Assembly: GCA_029953675.1 (NCBI GenBank)
Contig: JAMWBK010000001.1
Span: 1,711,001 to 1,775,000, forward strand
Origin: Rhodosorus marinus
Taxonomy: Eukaryota > Rhodophyta > Stylonematophyceae > Stylonematales > Stylonemataceae
DNA: 64,000 nucleotides
Reading direction: 5' to 3'
Part shown: positions 1-12,729 of the stretch, piece after piece
Position numbering within the stretch: the first letter of the stretch is position 1
Layout: each line of letters starts with the position of its first letter
Position numbers and translations under genes: made by a program
The notes under the pieces: generated by a model
Told to the model about the DNA's origin: nothing
Database searches by the model: none
The model's input: the letters and a program-made list of their open reading frames with translations, nothing else

Positions 1-3000
1 ACGACCGTTCCTCCTCAAAAATGCGGTTGATACAGATGATGGATCGCTAACAAGTGTTAAATTTGAAAATAAATCTGCCTATATGTGTAAACGTATGTGT
101 CGTCGGGGGCGGGCGGGGGGGTGGGGGTATAATTATCAAAGATTTATGCAAAGCCGCAAGGAAAATAAGTAAATGCCATATGGATCGTATGTTGTATTTT
201 TCTTCTAAAAGTTTTTATCGTCGGTGGTGTCAATAGGGTTCTTTCGCGTATGCGAGAAACACACCCTACACAGTGGATAAGGTGCTGGTTTCTTCCCTTT
301 TACCCTCTTGACATCTAGCCCACACATCGAAAACAAAATGATAATAGCAAAAAGTACAAGGCATTGACCACAATGCATTTAGATCCAATGGTTTTTCCTG
401 ACCAAAAGTGAATCACTAAGAATGTCCCAACTTCCCATCCCCACCAAGAGTCATACGCTCCACTTCGAAGGGGAAACAGGAGAAGCCCACCCCCCCCCCC
501 TCTTCACCATGGCGGTCTTGATCCATTCTGGTGGACAGCCCCAAGCCATCTATCGACTTTCATAAATCGTTCACTGGTGGAAGCGAGCTCTGTGCGGACG
601 ATAGTAGGTCATTTTCTTTGGATTCAACATTCAAGACAGAAGTGGACAGCTCCCGTATTTCCTTTTCAGGTGTCTGGGTCCAGGGAAGTCTCTTGTTGAA
701 GTGTAGTGGCATAGGTAGACTATAGGCAACCCGCTCTGCTCCGGTGCTCCACATGAGCTTGAGTTGCAATCAGGTAACGCGAGGAAGAAGGGTAAGGACT
801 GAAGATTAGTGGAAATTCGGACAGTAGGACCTTTGTTGTGTTGCTTGAAACTCCGCCTGTGCGCCATCACAGACAATGGACAACGAACCTTGGGATCAGC
901 CTCAGGGCCCGCCTCCGGGAAAAAGGTTGGCAGATTCTGGAAGGCACAGCCGGGAGAAACGATCGAGGGATGTTGGTCTGTTTGCTGTTCAATTATTTCG
1001 GGACACTGTTGTCAACCAGGAATGATCTCCAAAGACACATGAGATATCACAACAGCAATCCTGCGCGCCGTAATCTGTGACGAAAGTTGCTGAGGAGGCA
1101 CTTGATCAATCATACTCCTGAGTGTGGCTAAAAAAAGATATCAGGACACTCCTTGGTGCAAAGCAGCGAGGAGTACTACCACGGGCATCAGGTCAACCTA
1201 GGCAGCTTGGCAGGCATGTCAGAAGCTTTAAATGCAACCCCCAATAGTCGAGCCAATTGAGTACTACAGGACGACTAAGCGAGCAGATTGCGCACTCGGA
1301 CTATGTGCGACCAAAGGGTGGATCAAAACATTCAGAATGTGCATCAAACCAATATATCAGATGTACCTATCCAGCTTCGGAGTGAGAAAGGCAAACCTGC
1401 ACCACGACTGCTGAGAGCCAGATGCATTCGGTGCAAACCGCCATCTGGATTTGCTAGCACTCATCAACGACGGCAACATCGCGAGGTTCGATTTGCTGTT
1501 AGCGAAGATCCACAGACTCTAATCACAACGTGAATAGAGACAATCAGGACCGGCTACGGGCACCCAAACCCAGCCAGTGAAATACTGCGGGAGCCGGACG
1601 GAAAAAATAGCAAACCAGGGTAGCGCGATGATGAGAAACAGCATCTCGTGAGGCAGTGATGAACCAGTGCTGCCTCGGAGACAATGTGAATGCACACCAC
1701 ACCTCGCCTCCCCATCCTCGCCGCCAGTTTGCGACCTGGAATATGGTATTTTCGTTACCGATCAGTCGCATCTGCAGCACTGCAGGAACCAAGGGGAAAA
1801 CTGAGCAGACAATTGCTGAAATGCTCGTGGGAGGTATATGAAAAGATAGAAGGGAGATAGGTCATTTGAGCAAGAACGGTCCGTTCGAGAGAGAAACAAG
1901 AAGTTTCGACCTGGAGGAACTGACAGCAGATCGAGAAAGGCGCGTATGTTGAACGAATTGAGTCATTTTTCTGCCTACAGTAGCCTCACTGCTGCAGATG
2001 GAGGATCTTAGCGTGGATTAGAACGGCAAGCTTGCCCTGAGTTGTACTAAACTGTTGTCACTCCCTTGAGGCTCTCTATGCTTCAGCGACATTTGTACAT
2101 GCGATCCTGGAGAGGTAGAAAGATTTGTTCTTTTTGGACGGCGGTTCAACCAGACAGGGACTCCCTTCAGCCTCAAATCGCTCCTCCATCTGTTCATGGT
2201 GTCCAGGACCTGTGGAAAACTAGGGAACACGACTGCCAAAAAGTGCCGTTTTCCTTGAGTTCGTATCAGCTGATTACGCGAAACAATCCTTGCAAATCAG
2301 AGCATCGCACCAAGCTTTGAGAAGAGGAAAACAAAAAGGCGGAGTCCACTGGAAGTGCAACAATTTTCGCCCTCTGATGGGCACCTGCTTCGTCTGTTAA
2401 ACGAAGGACTAGCTTGTGGTAGTTCCCCCATCTTCAATCGCTCGGTGAGCTGCACAACCTCAAGGTTCGTGGCTGAGCAATACCTCGCCTTGCCGAAGAG
2501 AAGAATCCTATGTTCTCAGCAATGCAACTGGATGAAAGCGGCTATTGCGTCTCGTAAAAAGCGAATAATAAAAGAGGAATGTTTACCATTTAAGGTTGCG
2601 AATTTTTTTTTCTAGACCGCGCAGGAAAAATATACCAAAGACGGTAGATATACTTTGTTATTTCCCGTCGGACCAAGTGCGGACGGCTATGAATCTGTGA
2701 AAGACGGGCAAACAAGTCGTTTCAGAAACAATACACCAGCCGAAAAAAAACAAAATCACCTTAAAAGAAGTCTATTAACTTCTTGAAAACGCTTGTCTAA
2801 TCGCGGAGCTCGCTATAGAATTCCCGTCCGCCACAACCTCACCCGACATCAGCATCCCCCTCTGTAGATCGTGCATGGGATTGGCACCTCCACTCAACCC
2901 AACCCAATCAACAGAGCGCTCAATACGCAGAACACCTGTACCGCGAGTAAAATTAACCAATCATATAACGAGAAAATTATATCAGTATTTCTATTGGAAA

Positions 3001-3355
3001 CTCTTGGCTGTAAGTTCAATGGAACTGAGCCTGGGATACACAACCATTACATCGGGTATCCAATCCAGATTTTACTTTAAAATTTGAATATCATAAGTAA
3101 TCTAGGTGACCTTCGATTCAAGATCAGAAAAATAGTTGGAAACAAGAGCATTAGGCTAAGTAATCAGTCAATTTTCTGTTATGCTTAATAGGAATCATAA
3201 CGTCTTTTCGCGCCGTGGCAGAGGAGGGGGGGAAGGTGGATATTTGGTTAGTGGGTTAGGAAGGAGGGGGGAAATTTGCGTGAGCAATTTTTTTTGGGGG
3301 GTGGGGTGGGGTGGGGTGGGGTGGGGTTCGAAGTTGAATGACGAGGAGGTAGGGC
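1..3355. other. Gene-poor region, possible decayed coding sequence
   Basis: No intact gene was recognised. There are G-rich runs near 104-127 and a C10 run near 489-500. Around 860-1530 (plus) short stretches look coding in changing frames, beginning at the ATG near 876, but stop codons interrupt every frame and no splice set restored a protein. A relic gene is possible but unproven. Confidence 0.4.
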
Positions 3356-3742
3356 ATGACGAACGGGTTGGAAGCGAAAAACTATGGCGCGTCGAATGAG
3401 GCGGCGGGGCCTGTGAACGATTTGAAGGGCGTGGAGAAGTTGGAGGATGGGGTGCAGAGGAGGATCACAAAGTCCGGAGTGGTCCACGTGTGTCCAAAGT
3501 GTCGGTTTATTTCGAGGAGGAAGTATAACGTGAAGGCGCATTTGAGGATACACAATAACGAAACTCCGTACAAGTGTCGCGCCGCTACTTGTGGACGGCT
3601 GTTTCGCTGGGTACAGACGAGGGACAGGCACGAAGCTGCGTGTCACCTTTTCCAACAGAAAGACAATGAGGTCGATGATAGATATGCCTGGAAGTTGCTC
3701 CTTGATTTGAAGAATGGTGCGTCGCCGAGCAGTAAGGAGTGA
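3356..3742 (+). CDS. Small protein with two C2H2 zinc fingers
   Basis: Intronless reading frame of 128 aa. Two C2H2 fingers lie side by side in the middle: CPKC...HLRIH with C-x2-C-x12-H-x3-H spacing at about residues 46-66, and CRAATC...RHEAACH with C-x4-C-x12-H-x4-H spacing at about 73-96. The second finger has a widened C-x4-C pair. A TGE(K/R)P-like linker is replaced by NNETPY. This supports a nucleic-acid-binding, probably nuclear, protein; no specific target can be inferred. The N-terminal 45 residues and C-terminal 32 residues have no recognised domain. The start is the first in-frame ATG after a strongly G-rich stretch (3290-3328). It is the only intronless gene called here. An antisense frame over the same DNA is a shadow. 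Confidence 0.75.
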   Translation: MTNGLEAKNYGASNEAAGPVNDLKGVEKLEDGVQRRITKSGVVHVCPKCRFISRRKYNVKAHLRIHNNETPYKCRAATCGRLFRWVQTRDRHEAACHLFQQKDNEVDDRYAWKLLLDLKNGASPSSKE

Positions 3743-5485
3743 GCAAGAGAAGCTTGTAGTCTGTATAGAACAAAAATATGGTACAGGTGAACTCCTGCAG
3801 TTCAATGAATGAGATCCAGATTTGAGACGTTTGAGTTGTAGCACCTTTGTGGATAGTGTGGCGTAGTAGATGCTAATGGAGAGGACTCCCAGCGCCCCGG
3901 TGAGGACTTGGGAGTCGCCCAACTGACTAACAAGTCGTTAACAAAAGTAAAAAAATGTTTGGTTTTGTGAAGCAATAGGTCATGCATGATCTTATCGTCG
4001 GAATGCGCTCCAAGGCAGCAACAGCGTTCAACAATTCCGAACTGGAGCGACATCCGCGCAGGTACGTCCGTCATCGTGCATGGACTAGACTGCGTCTTTT
4101 CTGATCCTGTGAATTAGCAATGATCGTGTACAAACCTGGCACTGGGATGGTCATGAACGACGGCTGCTCATTCTACAGCTAACATATATGGAGCATACTT
4201 GAGACTGACGAGTGCGGACAAGCATTGAGTCCCCCTCTCATGCCCGCGATCGATTGCAACTAGATACGCTTGAGAAAAATCACTAGATCGTTTTTCCTCA
4301 AACCCCCTCGCTCAAGCCGCCCGAGTGGTTGAGGAGAGACTAAAAGCGAGGAAACCGCATATAGAATTCTACATAAGAAAAAAAAAGAAAGCACCCAAAT
4401 CCCTCACCTGTGGATTCGCTCGAGAAGCCCCCGCTTAGCGAGAAATTTCAAGTTGATAGAATCAATCGAAATGGAACTCAATCTCCTAAATTTCGAATAT
4501 ATTAACGTCCATCTAAAACTAGAAATGACTGATAAACTTTATGATAATGATTGTGCTGTACTGAAGATAAACCGCGGGTCGATTTTTTTTTAAATATACT
4601 CGTAGTGCTTGATGTAGGTCCAAAATAGTGAGGTATTCATTTGCACGTGTTAAGCAATTCACCAGCAAGAGATGATACGGCAAGTTTTTTAATCATGATA
4701 CAATGAACTCGCGGGATAAGTTTTTCTGGTCGAATCGAAATCAAGCCCATGTGGAAATAGACGAATTTATTTATGTTATTTAATTTAAATTGGATTTCCT
4801 TCCATTAGAGTGCATAACGTCGTCGTTCTAGAACATCTCAGATTAAGAAGATTTTTCGGGATCTCTCAACAGATTGTGTGTGTTGCGCGTTGAAAAGAGT
4901 GGAGGGGGTATTTTTGGTTTTCCTCTTTGTATTATATTTATTTTCGATTCATTTTCAAGGTTAACCTTGGAATTCATTTTAGCGCAACTAGGGGTTTTCA
5001 GGAACCTTCGCTTCGTCGGAAAGAATCTGGATTTGCGTTGGCCACGGGAGGGGAGGTGGTCGGTGAGGAATCCCAAAGTTCCGGTGTTCAGCGGCTTTCG
5101 AGAATTCAGCTGCCACAGTTGTCTTCAGGCACCCGATTTGGCTTGCGGGCTTCTTTACCGAAAAGCTACAAAGCTCCGGCTGAGTAAAACTAGTCTGTCA
5201 AACGATTTTCGGTAGCGTCTTGGTTGGCTCTCAGTCATTTCGATTGACGTGTTTGAGCCACCTGCTTCCTGGTTGGCGTTCGATACGCATGAGTTCTTCC
5301 TCAGAGCCTCAGAAAACAAACTGAAGAGTTACAGCTTATCGCTCGAATTGGCTGGAGTTCGGCGCGGTTAGGTCTAGGGTTTTCGACCTCAACAAGCGCC
5401 GGGCCCGTTAGACCTCTTTAGACTGCATTTGAAAGATATGCTGGAAGTCCTTTTGTCGTGCATATCGTTGATCCTGCAGGTTGGT

Positions 5486-5613
5486 ACAATGGCAGATGTG
5501 CAGCGCATTATGCAATGGAGGCGACGGGTACAATGGCAGATGTGCAGCACATTATGCAATGGAGGCGATGGGTACAATGGCAGATGTGCAGCACATTATG
5601 CAATGGAGGCGAT
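5486..5613 (+). repeat. 44-bp tandem repeat, about 2.9 copies
   Basis: The unit starting ACAATGGCAGATGTGCAGC occurs at 5486, 5530 and 5574 with one or two mismatches between copies. Because 44 is not a multiple of three, the same peptide (MADVQ-IMQWRR) appears in turn in each forward frame. This is typical of recent local duplication in DNA not under frame constraint. Confidence 0.9.
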
Positions 5614-6470
5614 CGGAATCGCGCTTCTGTAGAACGCTCCGCTGGCTCACACTGTGTGGTTTTCAGGGAATGTGCACCTGCCTGGACAGCCAGGCAGCCC
5701 TGGATGAATTGAAGGATGAAAACAACCCGCCAATGATGAAATAAATCTTAAGAGCAGAAAACGTGAAGCACAGCAATCCCCGGTTTCGCACGCTCCTCGG
5801 GATACTTGCTCCTACCACCAGCAAGACAACAGATTGGACTGTTTCAACATTTCCTCATTGCTTTCCGCGCCTGTAGGCATTCAGAGGAGGGACTCGCGCT
5901 GATCGTGGTTGCAGTGGGAGTGGGTCCCGTGGCATATCCGGTTCAATCGCGAGCGGGGGAATGACAGCGCTGCGTGGATGCAATCCTGCGGAACCACTCA
6001 GCTAATGTGGGAATGAAATTCTGGACTACTTGGTTCGGCAACGGTCCTAGGAATTATACTCTGCCCAACTCGCCACTGTTCCAGCGCAACAGAATACCAT
6101 CACTTCAGTGGGGTTTCACAACGTTGACAGATCAAACCACCCCCTAGTCGAGCACCATCGGCACGTTTAGGTTACAACCAGCACAAGCAAACTCTCCACG
6201 CCCGCCTTCGACTTCGTGCCCCATGCCCAATCCTTCTTACCCGCTCCAAAAAGGAAACCTAAACAACCCGTCGAAAAGGTCCCCAGTTGAGGAATTGAAG
6301 ATGATTCGTACTCGTTAGTAAAATAGGGTTTCAATGAAATATTGTCAAACTTACTAGGGAGGCGTTTCCTTGAGATACGCCTCCCTTCGTTTTGTTCTGT
6401 TCATGCAATGAAGCACTCCTAAGAGAATGGTATAATGGAAAATTCTAAGAAGTTCTCCTGTTTTCGGCGG

Positions 6471-6528
6471 AAAAGAGGGAAAGAGGGAAAGAGGGAAAGA
6501 GGGAAAGGGGGAAAGAGGGAGGGGGAAT
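6471..6528 (+). repeat. Purine-rich simple repeat (GGGAAAGA)n
   Basis: About six imperfect copies of an 8-bp GGGAAAGA unit form a pure-purine tract on the plus strand, some 440 bp before the Kelch-BTB start codon. Confidence 0.85.
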
Positions 6529-6965
6529 GGGGGTACTATGTCTTGCTGAACAGGGCTGGTTCTAGTAAGAGGCCGTATGGATACGGTTTTAGGGTAGGGA
6601 TATAGAGAATACTCTAGGACTTGAAGGAAGTGGAATGATGGTGTGGGGTGACGCAGGGGGATGTTTGATTGTTTTAGAAATTTGTGGAACTGGTAGTACG
6701 GGAGTAGTGGCTGTATCTAGTCGTTGATGGGTGTAGATTGGAGGTGGGGAAGGACGGATTCCGTGTTTACATGCGTTTTGAAGTTGAAGAGGACTTCGTT
6801 GGGGACCAAGGTTGTCAGGTCGATGTAGTGTACATGAACGGGGTGGTTATCAGTTCGTGTAGCGTCTCTGCTGTTGGAGGAGGGGCTTGTTTTGGTACAA
6901 AGGGCTGGGGTAGAGATAGTCTTCATCTAAGTTGACAAACCCGCACGTAAAAATTCAGTTTTGGC

Positions 6966-9390
6966 ATGGATGAGCACGAGTCTGGCCAGGCAGAGTCTAG
7001 CTGTTTCGAGCCTGTACAAATGAGTCTGTCTCAGCTGCTTCCTACTTGGACTGAAATCGAAAAAACTCCGGATGGCAACTCTCCTGGACCCCGCGCCGGT
7101 CATGCGATGGTGGACTATTCTAGTCGGCTCTACCTCTTCGGAGGTTTTGGAGAAGGTTGGTAGAAATAAGAACCAATCAGCTACTAAACCGCTCCAAGGC
7201 GGCGCGAAACACTGTTTCCTTATTGTTCTCCTCTGCTTTGGCTCGTAATTCTCACGAATAGGACATGCACCACCTGATGCCAACCCTGAAGATCCTGCAG
7301 AACGTCAGCCAGTTCCAGCTGAGTACTACAATGATGTTTACGAGTTTGACTGCGCCAGCGGTGTTTGGACTGAGATAAGAGTATCTGAGGAGCCCAGTGA
7401 GCTTCCGGAACCTCGGAGAAACGCCTCCATGGTGAGTATCCTTTTCAATTGGTCGGAAGTGCAAGATAGTATAATCTCTTTGCAGAGAAGATGCACCTAC
7501 AATGTAGTCCGGCAAAGCAAGGGACGCATAGACATGCCGCTTGGCATCCTTAAGTGATAGGATTGAAACAGTGAAGAACTTCCCCGTTCTCTTCTTGATA
7601 GCCGCTGGAAGCCAATTCTGAACTACCGTCCTCAACTTCTTCGTCGGCTTGATCTAGAATATTTACGGGGGTTCCTTGTTCATCTTTGGGGGATTCAATA
7701 GTAAGAATCAAGTCCTGGGTGACATGTGGGAGTTCAAGATCGGGGAGCGTGAGTGGCAGCGCGTAAAATGGAAGCAGTCTGATGTCTCTGGTTCGGACAG
7801 ATCAGTCCCCATTGCGAGGGCTGAGCATTCGGCCGTCGTCTATGGGAACCAGTTGATTGTGTTTGGTGGTTACGATGGGAAGAAGAAACTGAATGATACT
7901 TACACGTTCAACTTTTTGATGTCCGAATGGACTCGACTCGATGAAACGGAGGGGAACGTACCAAATCGAAGATGCAAGCATGCGTCTGTTGTTTACGGGA
8001 AGAAGATGTACGTCCTGGGAGGTTTTCAGTGTGTCCAGGGGGCAAATTTTGCGCTCACCGATCTCCACGCTTTTGACTGCGAAGAGCGAACATGGTCGAG
8101 TATTCTGATGCGGGGGCAGGTTCCCGGATCTCTCCAGGTGCGCTAGTATACCCCGTCCTCAGCAACATGACCAACATATTCCGGGTCTGCGAAACTACCG
8201 GATCCTAAAATACGGCCAGTGATTGTTTTCCCTTAATGGTTTTCCAGGGCCATAAAGCTGTAGTATGTGAGGATTCGATGTACATAATCGGGGGCAAAAT
8301 CAAGCCAAAGCCAGTTGAGGGAGTGGATGGTATTTGCAGTGAGCTCAACCAGGAGCTATGGCAGTACCGGTTTAACGTTAACGTGTGGTCAATTGTGCCC
8401 TATGCGGGCAGCCTTCCCAAACCGAGACAGTTGCACGCTGCCGTTATGATACCGAGCTCGGAGAATCGTGTAAGCGTGTACGTGTTTGGCGGAACGGACA
8501 GGTTGAAATCTACGTACTATGACGACTTGCACGTCTTAGAAAGCCCGAGATCCTCCGTCAACAGTCTCAGTCATGGTTGTTCACTGTGTGGAGATATGAA
8601 GAAGGTCCTGAACAACGAGATGTTCTCGGACATTGTGTTCATAGTTGAGGGAGAACGGATCTTTGCACACAAGTGAGTTTCAGTTAGATGCTTTTTTCGG
8701 CTAGAGTGTCCAAGCTTTTTCCCTGTGCCCGATTCGTTGAGCGCGTGCGTGACTCACCCCCCTACCTTTTTCTGCCTTGCTTTTGGATCGGTTTAGATGC
8801 GTCCTCGTCGCAAGAAGTCAATATTTTAGAAACATGTTTCAGAGCAACATGAAGGAGAAGAACCAAAACGAGATTGTCATAGAAGAAATTTCAAGGGGTA
8901 TTTTCCTTGCGCTGTTGGAGTACATGTACACCGACCACTTGGATCTGCATCGGGATATGTGCATTGACGTACTGAAGGCTGCTGAGAAGTTTGGACTCGA
9001 CGGACTCAGAAGCCAATGCGAGGAAAAGCTGTCACGGGTGAGGGTCTTAGCCATTGAATCTCACAAGAACGGCGAAAAGAATGCACGGTGAGAGTAGCTT
9101 TGTTGTCTAACGAGTGATTGTTTCTTGCTTTCGCTTGGCATCAGGCAATTACGGTGGATAATGTTTCAGCTCTGTGCGAAATTGCCGACCAAATAGGGGC
9201 TCCCGATTTGAGAACCTACTGCATTCAGTACGTTGTACAGAATTTTCTTGAGGTTTTGGATACTCCTGGATTCCAGGACATGATGTCTCGGTTGGAGAGA
9301 CGATCGCTCGTCCGAGAGATTCTGCACCGGGCTTTCCGACACTCAGTTCCACAGCAACCTCGGAAGAGGGTTCGGGAATCCAAAGCTTGA
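6966..9390 (+). CDS. Kelch-repeat and BTB domain protein, LZTR1-like order
   Basis: Six-exon model 6966-7155, 7262-7431, 7658-8137, 8248-8672, 8797-9037, 9145-9390; 583 aa with all phases consistent. Kelch blades occupy roughly residues 30-420: repeated hydrophobic-FGG motifs such as LYLFGGFG, LFIFGGFN, LIVFGGYDG, MYVLGGF, MYIIGG and VYVFGG. A BTB/POZ domain follows at about 445-530 (MFSDIVFIVEGERIFAHKCVL, SQYFRNMF), then a helical BACK-like tail. Kelch first and BTB second is the order of LZTR1 rather than that of KLHL proteins, and such proteins act as substrate adaptors for CUL3 ubiquitin ligases (family knowledge). The splice between exons 4 and 5 falls inside the conserved FAHK-CVL of the BTB domain. 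Substrate unknown. The start is the first ATG of the frame; a further 5' exon cannot be excluded. Confidence 0.88.
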
Positions 9391-9956
9391 ATCTGCCACC
9401 TGGAACACAGTGAAGGGGTCTGGCTAGAGCGAGCGCCCAGCCACATGTTTCCTTGTGCTCTAATAACAAATCCATGCCTAACAGAAAATTGATGAAAGAA
9501 AACTACTACGTAGTTCGTTTGTATCTACGGACCGTTTACGTTGAGAACCACCCAAAGCAGCTCAACCCAACAATATTCCACAAACAGCCCAGTAGGGCAC
9601 ACCATCGGGGTTGGGATGAGAGGTTGAACTCCCCCACAAATCTTTCGAGGCAAGATTACCTGATGATCAGTAGTTCCGCGCATCGATTCTAAGCCAGTGC
9701 TCGTCTGTTATATCCTCCATCGAATCATCCGCGCACACGCGCACATGGCATATGCATTTATCAGGGTTCATGGACATCTTTATCGTTACATTAACATTAA
9801 CTTAAAACTTTTGGATCGGGTAAGCGACGAAATATTGAGAAATATTTTGAGCCTCGGTTCTTGTCAACGCGGGCTGCTTCATCTGTTCTGTCCCGGACGT
9901 AAGTTGATACGGGATCACTAGCCTGTGAACAGCGTGGAGTACAGTAGACTGACATG
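9391..9956. other. Intergenic, convergent 3' ends
   Basis: Lies between the convergent Kelch-BTB and tRNA methyltransferase genes. No coding sequence or RNA gene recognised. Confidence 0.5.
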
Positions 9957-10831
9957 TCAGAGAATTGACAGACTCTGAATGGTTATCTTCGCTACCGCGA
10001 AACTATGCTGCTGAGAAGAAAGCTTGTCTTGGAATTTGCTTACGATTTCTTCGTCTGTGAGTTGGGTGAAGAGTGGATGCTTGGTTAGTCTTTCTGATAT
10101 CCACTGGAAGAGTTCTTCTACGTCAGTGACGACGTAGACAAGAGCGGAAGGCGACAAAACGTATGCGTATTCTGCAAGAAGCTGCATGGACACAATTCTC
10201 TGCCGGTGTTTTTTCTTCTTGTAGTGTGGATCTGGATAGCAAAAGAACATCTTTTCGACACTGCCCTTCTCGAAGAAATTCACGAGGAACTTCATCACGT
10301 TGGTGCGGATATACCAAACGTTCCCGTACGATCCGGGTGCCTCTTTCCGTAGTTTCTTGATCCGTTCTTCGCAGAACTGAAGCGGGCGATCGCGAATCTC
10401 AAGTCCTGCGAATGCATACAGTCTGTTAGCGCAACGCTCGCACCTTCACTCTGATCATGAAACCCTGCGGCTCAGAATTGGACGACCGATTGATTGATCC
10501 ACATGAAGTTGTCCTTACCGACCATAAGCTTATCCGGAAATGCCGTCGACATTTCCGCCAAAAGGCCTCCGTAGCCGCACCCAATATCCACCCATTCCGG
10601 TCTGGTCACGTCAACCTCCTCCTTCAACGCTCGGGCCCTAAGACCTTCACTAGTCGCACTTTCAAGATCGAACCACTTTCTCCACTCAACCTCCGAAGGC
10701 CTCGACGGAACATCGAAATTCCCGTCATTCAGAGGATTCGAATGTGCGCGCGCTCGAAAGTCTCGATTAGAAAGTCTAAACTTTACCCGGCTTGTCAAAG
10801 GATGCGGTTCATCCTTTTTAGCAGACGCCAT
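9957..10831 (-). CDS. METTL1: tRNA (guanine-N7-)-methyltransferase
   Basis: Two exons, 10831-10519 and 10405-9957, give 253 aa. This is the TrmB/Trm8/METTL1 family, which methylates N7 of G46 in the tRNA variable loop using S-adenosylmethionine; eukaryotic forms work with a WD-repeat partner (Trm82/WDR4), not seen here. Motifs: the SAM-binding DIGCGYGGLL, the GLEIRD segment formed across the intron, the family signature FFCYPDPHYKKKKHRQR, and a C-terminal TDVEE region. The start is the MASAKK methionine; an in-frame methionine lies six codons upstream (10849). The leader region upstream is C-rich on the plus strand. Length is normal for the eukaryotic enzyme. Confidence 0.93.
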
Positions 10832-11603
10832 CCAACCACAAAACTTCAACCCAATCCAACTCTACCCCTCACCGCTACAAGAAGAAACCCACCACACACA
10901 ATCCCCGAGGCAACCACGGTTCCAGTCCACTTGACGACTTCGTAAAAGGGGTTCGCAACGCTCGTTAACTAGTAGAAGCAGTAGTACTAGTAGCAATAGC
11001 AAACTCCTGAATGCATGACTTTCTTCCGTCTATCCATAGCACCTCCGCTACGAAGCCTCGCCTCCAGTAACAACTAGAACAAGACAAGTGCTTAGAACAA
11101 GTATCGATGTCCACCACGCGCGGGGGAGGTTGAATGAAATGTCTAGCCGACGGTCCTGTTCTCCTGATAGGGTTTTGAATGACTTCATTGATTCGTTGTG
11201 AGTCGAGTTTCTGAGGAGCTCTCTCAAGCAGATGATACAGTGTTTGCTTCTTCTGCAGTAGCAGTTATGTTCGTCGCTGAGCGTGTGTGAGAGCGTCTAG
11301 TTTGATACGATTCCTCGTGGTAGCGGTTCGTGAAATACAAAAACAAAACCCGGTCGATCAGGATGGAACTCAATTTGAGCACTAGATAGCTGTTTCTGGG
11401 TGAGATTGTCGCTCGGAGTTTATGGTTCAGGTGACCACCATCTTAGTGGTTATCGAGGCGGTCACTGAGGCATATTGTTGATCCCCATTCAGCAGATGAG
11501 GCTTTTTGACCGATTCTTCAGGTTCGATGCGAGTAGTCGCTAGATGGCAGGAACAGCAACGTCAGCGGTATGAGGAGGCTCTGACCTTGGATGACGATGT
11601 GTT
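10832..11603. promoter_or_regulatory. Divergent intergenic region between METTL1 and PPR genes
   Basis: About 770 bp separates the two divergent start codons, so both promoters must lie here. The half next to the minus-strand gene is C-rich and A-rich on the plus strand. No TATA box or known motif could be assigned. Confidence 0.35.
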
Positions 11604-12729
11604 ATGAAATCCAGGCTGGCATCTGGTGTGAACGTGAAAGGGATCTGGAATGGTATAGAAGATCGTGTGAGGAAAGCTGTAGAGCTAGGAGATTCTAAGC
11701 GCGTGAGCAGGCAGCTGCGGAAGTATACTTCTAGGGAAGACTATGGCTCAGCGGAGAGGCTAGCTCGGTGCACTGTCCTTTTTGGAAGTCAGGAGACGGC
11801 ACAGTTCGTTGTCTCTGATTTTCTCAACCTGCTAACCTCTCGAAAGGATGAACATGCTGGTCGGATCTGTCGCGAGTTTGCGTACTGGCTGCGCCAGAAC
11901 AGGTTTGAAGGAACCTCGTCCACACAGGAGTCACTCTTAACGCTATGGTACGCCTTGTCTTTGAATCTACCCTCGTACCGAAACCGCCCGGCTCCGCTCT
12001 GATCAAAGTAGTAATCGGATCCTTAGGACTCGCGAAAATGACTCTGTGTCAGCGGAAGCAGTGTTCCAGCAGTTGGTAAAGGGGTCCGCGAAAGTACAGG
12101 TTTACGATCAGATGATGGAAATGTATTCAAGACAAGCCAAGCCCGCCGCTGCCATTCGGGTCATGGAGCTCTCTCGCAAGTGTGGTCTGCCACTCACTAG
12201 CAGACTTTGGAACCACCTTCTCCAGGCGTATCTTGCCGGAGGAGATGTACAAAATGCCGAGCTTTCTTTACGGCAGATGCAAAATCGAGGATTTCAGCCG
12301 GATGTACGCTCACTGGAATGCTTCTTGAGACACTTCACAGCCACTTCCAATACGGAGGAGATGAGAAGATTCTATGATCTCGTTCGTGAAGGCTTTGTCG
12401 GTCCTCTTGATCGGCTGACCATGCTCCTTCTAACAACTTACGTGAGAATCGGGCAAGTTCAAGAAGCGCTCAACTTCCTTGAGGAGAGTTTGGACGAGAA
12501 ATCAATTATGTGGAGAGGTTTCGAGATGATAGACGAGTTAATGATCGAGCTGATGAACGTGAAGGACATGTCAGGCTGCATTTCAGTCTGGAACTTGGCG
12601 CGTGAACGCGAATTGGAGCCGTCAGCAACTCAGTGTTCTATCGCCCTCCGGGCTGCGACTGAAAGCAATGACGAAAACTTGAAAAGTCTTGTCCATACGT
12701 TGGCAAGCAAGAACTGGCTTGATTTGTAA
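11604..12729 (+). CDS. Pentatricopeptide-repeat-like helical protein
   Basis: Two exons, 11604-11947 and 12027-12729, give 348 aa; the 79-nt intron joins LLTLW to TRENDSVSAEAVF in phase. The C-terminal two thirds is a run of helix pairs of about 35 residues with PPR-like patterns: VYDQMMEMYSRQAKPAAAIRV, LWNHLLQAYLAGGDVQNAE, and DRLTMLLLTTYVRIGQVQEAL. PPR proteins bind organellar RNA in sequence-specific fashion and serve in processing, stability or editing. The N-terminal third is basic and has no clear PPR match. Stops lie in frame just upstream of the chosen ATG. No obvious organelle-targeting peptide is visible, so an upstream exon is possible. Confidence 0.8.

Larger units (their letters stand above)
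3743..6965. other. Intergenic region with tandem and simple repeats
   Basis: No complete gene recognised. It holds a 44-bp tandem repeat (5486-5613) and an 8-bp GGGAAAGA-type repeat (6471-6528). Between about 5310 and 5745 short coding-like stretches occur in several frames around the 44-bp repeat, ending with a plausible C-terminus (LDELKDENNPPMMK) at 5744. They may be remains of a gene disrupted by the repeat. Confidence 0.4.

Noticed and set aside
3248-3922. 224-aa open frame on the minus strand
   Set aside because: It lies antisense to the C2H2 gene, and its sequence is rich in Pro-Thr and Pro-His from the G-rich plus strand; no domain.
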